Shown here piece by piece: positions 5,388 to 8,597 of a stretch of 8,597 nt of DNA. The stretch's first letter is position 1, and each line of letters begins with the position of its first letter. This DNA comes from Oscillospiraceae bacterium (GTDB taxonomy: Bacteria > Bacillota > Clostridia > Oscillospirales > Ruminococcaceae). The notes beneath the pieces are model-generated. The model worked only from the letters and a program-made list of their open reading frames with translations, was not told the origin of the DNA and did not search any database. The position numbers and the translations under genes were made by a program. Location of the stretch: the NCBI GenBank assembly GCA_018110855.1, contig JAGBFZ010000062.1:1-8597 (forward strand), in the 5' to 3' direction.

Positions 5388-6734
5388 ATGACGGGAAGCA
5401 TGACTGAGGGTAAGCCCTTAGCTCTTATTATCAGATTCGCACTGCCCCTGCTTATGGGTAATATTCTCCAGCAGACCTACAATGTTATTGATGCCGCCAT
5501 TGTGGGGCGTTTTCTCGGGTCTGACGCTTTAGCAGGAGTGGGAGCGTCAAGCAGCGTGCAGTTTTTTGTGCTGGGCTTCTGCATGGGAATTTGCTGCGGC
5601 TTCGGTATTCCCTTGGCACAGGCATTCGGAGCGGGGGATATTCATAAGCTCCGCAGACTTATCTTTCACGCCTTTCTGCTCACGGGAGCGGCGGCAGTCA
5701 TTATCACGGCTGTCTGCGGTATACTCTGCTCGGACATCCTGCATATGCTCTCCACACCTGAGGATATTTTCGCTGATGCATATTCATACCTGCTGATAAT
5801 CTTTCTGGGGATACCCTTTTCCCTTCTGTACAACCTTCTGTCAGCCATACTGAGAGCTGTGGGGGACAGCAGGACTCCTTTTATTTTTCTTGCCATATCA
5901 ACTATACTGAATATTATTCTCGACCTTGTTTTTATAATCTGTCTGGGTCTTGGCTGCGCAGGTGCGGCGGCGGCTACTGTAACGGCGCAGGCTGTGAGCG
6001 GGATATGCTGCTTTGTTTATTTGATCAGGAAAAGACCCGATCTGAAGCTAATGCCCGAGGACAGGAAATTCAGCTTCGGATGTCTGGGAACAATGATCGT
6101 TATGGGTATTCCCATGGGGCTTCAGTATTCCATTACCGCCATCGGCAGCATGGTAATGCAGTCTGCTAACAACGGCTTGGGAAGCGTTTATATTTCGGGC
6201 TTTACTGCGGGTATGAGGATAAAGCAGTTTGCAATGTGTCCCTTTGACGCGGTGGCAACGGCGGTTTCGGTCTTTGCGGGGCAGAATCTGGGCGCAGGAA
6301 AGATCGACCGTGTGAAAAAGGGTCTTGCTCAGGGAATAGCAGTAAATGTGGGCTACGGAATAATTTCAGGGCTTATACTTATTTTCTTCGGGCGTGCTCT
6401 TTCGGGGCTGTTTATCGATCAAGGCGAGGCGGCTGTGCTGGACGCAGCGGCGAAATATCTGAGATGTCTCGGCTGTTTCTATTGGGTCATTGGCTTCCTC
6501 AATGTCTGCCGAATGACAACTCAGGGTCTGGGATATTCGGGCAGAGCGGTCTTTTCGGGTATCATGGAAATGATCGCAAGAATAATTGTAAGCGTATTTT
6601 TTGTGGGAGCATACGGCTTTACGGCTATATGCTTTGCAGATCAGAGCGCATGGATCGCTGCCTGTCTGTACATAGTTCCCATGTGCTTTTACTGCGTTAA
6701 AAAGGCAGAGAAAAAGATCAATATGAATGAATAA
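5388..6734 (+). CDS. MATE-family multidrug/metabolite efflux transporter
   Basis: This 448-aa inner-membrane protein should export cationic drugs or metabolites in exchange for Na+ or H+. It has the twelve-helix, two-lobe MATE layout. The N-lobe carries the family motif around NILQQTYNVIDAAIVG (25-40) continuing to LGSDALAGVGAS (43-54), and LRAVGDSRTPFIF (155-167) follows. The C-lobe has its counterparts around ITAIGSMVMQSANNGLG (249-265) and GQNLGAGK (298-305). A central loop (about 214-230) separates the lobes, and the C-terminus is basic. Length is normal for the family (about 440-460). The ATG at 5388 has GAGG (5377-5380) 7 nt upstream. A second in-frame ATG at 5400 lacks such a site. It is a single-gene unit converging on the ABC operon. 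The subfamily (NorM-like or DinF-like) and substrate cannot be fixed from sequence alone. Confidence 0.93.
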   Translation: MTGSMTEGKPLALIIRFALPLLMGNILQQTYNVIDAAIVGRFLGSDALAGVGASSSVQFFVLGFCMGICCGFGIPLAQAFGAGDIHKLRRLIFHAFLLTGAAAVIITAVCGILCSDILHMLSTPEDIFADAYSYLLIIFLGIPFSLLYNLLSAILRAVGDSRTPFIFLAISTILNIILDLVFIICLGLGCAGAAAATVTAQAVSGICCFVYLIRKRPDLKLMPEDRKFSFGCLGTMIVMGIPMGLQYSITAIGSMVMQSANNGLGSVYISGFTAGMRIKQFAMCPFDAVATAVSVFAGQNLGAGKIDRVKKGLAQGIAVNVGYGIISGLILIFFGRALSGLFIDQGEAAVLDAAAKYLRCLGCFYWVIGFLNVCRMTTQGLGYSGRAVFSGIMEMIARIIVSVFFVGAYGFTAICFADQSAWIAACLYIVPMCFYCVKKAEKKINMNE

Positions 6735-6737
6735 TAC

Positions 6738-6781
6738 AAAAATATCCCCCGTCACGGTGAAAATCACACCGCTGACGGGGG
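6738..6781. terminator. Shared hairpin terminator of MATE gene and ABC operon
   Basis: CCCCCGTCACGGTG (6746-6759) pairs with CACCG-C-TGACGGGGG (6767-6781), a 14-bp stem with one bulged C and a 7-nt loop. On the minus strand it is followed by ATATTTTTG, a good U-run, and it begins about 4 bp past the permease stop, so it is mainly the ABC operon terminator. On the plus strand, 11 bp after the MATE stop, the tail is AATGTTATT. There it would be a weaker terminator or a 3'-end stabiliser. Confidence 0.8.
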
Positions 6782-6785
6782 AATG

Positions 6786-7526
6786 TTATTCCCATTTGAA
6801 GAATTTTACCGATATTCCCGAGCAGACTGCCCCTGTCAGAAGCATTACGAAAACAGCTATAATACTGCTTTCGGAGATTGTTCCGAGAAATGAAGATTTC
6901 ATAAGCTCAATTCCTTGAGTCAGCGGGAAAAGTCTCACTATTTTCTGCATCAGTTCGGGCATTATCTCAAAAGGCAGAGTGGTTCCCGAGAAGATAAGCG
7001 CAGGAAAATACAGGATACTTGCGATAACTCCTGCCTGCTTTGTGTTTTTCGCAATTCCGCCCACCATCATTCCGATACTGAGGGTGGATATTACCGTTAA
7101 TGCCCAGCTTCCGAGAAATGCCCCGGCAGAGCCGTATAATTTTACCCCTGCGATAATTCCCGCTGCTGCAAGTGTGATAAGCGATACTGCACTGTAAAGT
7201 ATGTAGACTGCAAGCTCTGCGCCAAGAAGAAGAGCGGGGCTTGCAGGGGTGGCTTTGAAACGCTTGAGTATCTTCTTTTCACGGTAATCCGAAACTACCA
7301 GAGGAAGCCCCATAAGTCCCCCTGCGCATACGGATACGGCACATACCGCTCCGAAGGACTGATCTAAAAATGTGTAGTCCGCTCCTTCATATGCAGGCTT
7401 TGAGCGGTAGATAATTCCAAGCACCACAAACACCGCAAGGGGCATGATTATTCCGAAAATGACCATATTCATGTCCCGTATACTGAGTCTCAGCTCGTTT
7501 TTCAGAAGTGTGTAAAATCGTTTCAT
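6786..7526 (-). CDS. ABC-2 type exporter permease
   Basis: This 246-aa protein is the membrane subunit of an ABC exporter, working with the ATPase encoded just upstream. It has about six helices: about 22-40, 56-79, 101-128, 137-158, 166-184 and 221-241. The cytoplasmic segment SDYREKKILKRFKATP (79-94) between helices 2 and 3 is typical of ABC-2 permeases and contacts the ATPase. The IFSGTTLPFEIMP loop (178-190) and FPLTQGIELMK (200-210) are further hallmarks. I start at 7526 rather than at an in-frame ATG 57 bp further upstream. This start has GGAGGG (7536-7541) 9 nt before it, and its ATGA overlaps the ATPase stop, the usual form of translational coupling. The length and single permease suggest a homodimer. 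The substrate is unknown; the regulator next door suggests a drug, antibiotic or lipid-like compound. Confidence 0.9.
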   Translation of the reverse strand: MKRFYTLLKNELRLSIRDMNMVIFGIIMPLAVFVVLGIIYRSKPAYEGADYTFLDQSFGAVCAVSVCAGGLMGLPLVVSDYREKKILKRFKATPASPALLLGAELAVYILYSAVSLITLAAAGIIAGVKLYGSAGAFLGSWALTVISTLSIGMMVGGIAKNTKQAGVIASILYFPALIFSGTTLPFEIMPELMQKIVRLFPLTQGIELMKSSFLGTISESSIIAVFVMLLTGAVCSGISVKFFKWE

Positions 7527-8242
7527 TGCTCGCTTCCCTCCGATAAGATAAGATATGCATCCTCGAATTTTTCGCAGCCGCATTTTTTCTTTGCTTCAAG
7601 AACCGTCCCCATAAATACGGGAGAGCCTTTTCTGAGAATACATATCTCATCACAGAGAGCCTCTACCTCGTCCATGAAATGAGAAGTGAGGAAGATGGTC
7701 AGACCTTTGTTTTTCAGCTCAGAAAGTATCTTCCACACTTCTCTTCTCGCTTTTGCGTCAAGTCCTGTGGTAAGCTCGTCAAGAAAGACCATGCGGGGCT
7801 TCGGGATAAGTGCAAGGACGATAAAAAGCCGCTGACGCTCTCCCCCCGAAAGGCTCTTGACCTGACTTTTCAGCTTGTCTCCTATGCCGAATTTTCGGCA
7901 CAGCTCTTTATAATCATCGGGAGAGCTGTACAGGCAGGCTGTTTCCTCGCAAAGCTCGTTCACTCTTATTTCGTTCTGATATTCGCTCTCCTGAAACTGA
8001 ACTCCTACCTGCTCAAAAAGACGGCGGCGGTCCTTTTTCGGGTCAAGTCCAAGAAGCACAGCGGAGCCGATGTCCGACTTTTTTATCCCCAGCATACATT
8101 CGATAGCGGTGCTTTTTCCTGCACCGTTTGACCCCAGAAGCCCAAAAACCGTTCCGCTTTTTACGGACAGGGAAAGTCCATTCAGAACGGTTTTGCCGTT
8201 GTAGGATTTTGTCAGTCCCTTTATTTCAGCAGCCGTTCCCAT
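7523..8242 (-). CDS. ABC exporter ATP-binding protein
   Basis: This 239-aa cytoplasmic nucleotide-binding subunit drives the adjacent ABC-2 permease. Motifs appear in order: Walker A GSNGAGKST (37-45), Q-loop region VQFQES (81-86), signature LSGGE (131-135), Walker B MVFLDE (151-156), D-loop GLD (160-162) and H-loop SH with H188. Catalytic E156 is present. The residue after it is Leu (157) where the family nearly always has Pro (LDEP), caused by codon CTT at 7774-7772 where CCT is expected. The C-terminus is short, so only the core domain is present. The ATG at 8242 has GGGAGGA (8251-8257) 8 nt upstream and overlaps the regulator stop as TGATG. The stop overlaps the permease start as ATGA. 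Tight coupling implies balanced synthesis of all three proteins. General resemblance is to the CcmA/DrrA/YadG-type multidrug export group, substrate unknown. Confidence 0.94.
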   Translation of the reverse strand: MGTAAEIKGLTKSYNGKTVLNGLSLSVKSGTVFGLLGSNGAGKSTAIECMLGIKKSDIGSAVLLGLDPKKDRRRLFEQVGVQFQESEYQNEIRVNELCEETACLYSSPDDYKELCRKFGIGDKLKSQVKSLSGGERQRLFIVLALIPKPRMVFLDELTTGLDAKARREVWKILSELKNKGLTIFLTSHFMDEVEALCDEICILRKGSPVFMGTVLEAKKKCGCEKFEDAYLILSEGSEQ

Positions 8243-8597
8243 CAGATGCTTCCTCCCTTTCTGCGGCGGACTGCCTTCAGCTCGATATATCCGCGATTTC
8301 CTCTCGGCTCAAGCTGTATTCGGGGATTTTCCTTATCCCATTCATACCCGATGATCTCGGGATCATAGCGGTCCATGGACTGCTGAACTGCTGTTATGGC
8401 GTTGCAGTAATCCTCCTCCTCAAATGGCTCACCCTGAAACATAAGATAATCACACTCGGGGAGGGTTATCACATCAAATCCCTCTGGAACGGTACCGTCA
8501 AAATCCTTCGGAACTTCAACTCCCTGTACATATACCGATGTGCCGTTTTTGCGGTATTTTTCGGGAAGCCAAAGGCAGACAGGCTCGCCGCAGAGGG
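8242..8597 (-). CDS. Transcriptional regulator, GyrI-like domain (partial, 5' end missing)
   Basis: Only the last 117 residues are in the window. The reading frame is open to the right edge, so the true start lies outside; an internal GTG at 8472 has no ribosome binding site and sits mid-domain. The visible part resembles the GyrI-like (AraC effector-binding, SOUL/BacR-type) ligand domain. Its features are EPVCLWLPEKY (near the edge), YVQGVEVP, a PEGFDVITLPECDYLMFQGE strand pair, MDRYDPEIIGYEWD, and the closing PRIQLEPRGNRGYIELKAV. Such domains bind hydrophobic or cationic small molecules and are commonly fused to an N-terminal AraC-type DNA-binding domain. Whether an HTH precedes it here is not visible, so a stand-alone GyrI-like protein remains possible. 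It is first in the operon and overlaps the ATPase start by one base (TGATG). I infer that it senses an exporter substrate and controls this operon. Confidence 0.78.
   Translation of the reverse strand, partial: LCGEPVCLWLPEKYRKNGTSVYVQGVEVPKDFDGTVPEGFDVITLPECDYLMFQGEPFEEEDYCNAITAVQQSMDRYDPEIIGYEWDKENPRIQLEPRGNRGYIELKAVRRRKGGSI

Noticed and set aside
7527..7583. Upstream ATG at 7583 as the permease start
   Set aside because: It would add 19 residues encoded within the ATPase gene, without a ribosome binding site. The ATG at 7526 has one and forms the usual ATGA overlap.

Overview
The window looks like a stretch of low-to-moderate GC Firmicutes chromosome. It is most likely a gut or rumen Clostridia member near Ruminococcus (Oscillospiraceae), but that placement is an inference. 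What supports it: strong GGAGG-type ribosome binding sites 7-9 nt before the starts, near-perfect sigma-A promoters (TTGACA/TATAAT) in AT-rich gaps, U-tailed hairpin terminators, and the protein repertoire. No rRNA, tRNA, transposase, phage gene or CRISPR array is visible.

Layout from left to right. Positions 1-249 hold no credible gene but are packed with inverted repeats, including a perfect 13-bp-arm hairpin and a U-tailed terminator. Next are an MscS-type mechanosensitive channel (minus) and tcdA, a tRNA-modifying ThiF/E1-like enzyme (plus) with an extended -10 promoter and a terminator. A 388-nt gap follows, with repeated TTGCAT/ATGCA motifs, a TGTGA-N13-TCACA dyad, a consensus promoter and a structured leader. 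It precedes an ammonium transporter with a P-II nitrogen-sensor domain fused at its C-terminus (plus). A bidirectional terminator separates this from a convergent DMT/EamA-type transporter (minus). That gene is divergent from a MATE-family efflux protein (plus). The right end is a translationally coupled minus-strand operon, read right to left: the C-terminal part of a regulator with a GyrI-like ligand-binding domain (cut by the window edge), an ABC ATPase, and an ABC-2 permease. It converges on the MATE gene at a shared hairpin.

Together the genes cover membrane homeostasis and transport (osmotic release, ammonium uptake, drug or metabolite efflux) plus one tRNA-modification enzyme. They form at least five independent transcription units, not one pathway. 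The ABC operon is the clearest functional unit: a probable ligand-responsive regulator made with the exporter it presumably controls. The part most worth a second look is the amt locus. Its leader can fold into two mutually exclusive structures, and its product carries its own P-II domain with intact ATP/2-oxoglutarate residues but without the uridylylated tyrosine. The hairpin cluster at the left edge is the other unexplained structure. I found no strong evidence for a wholly new multi-gene system.
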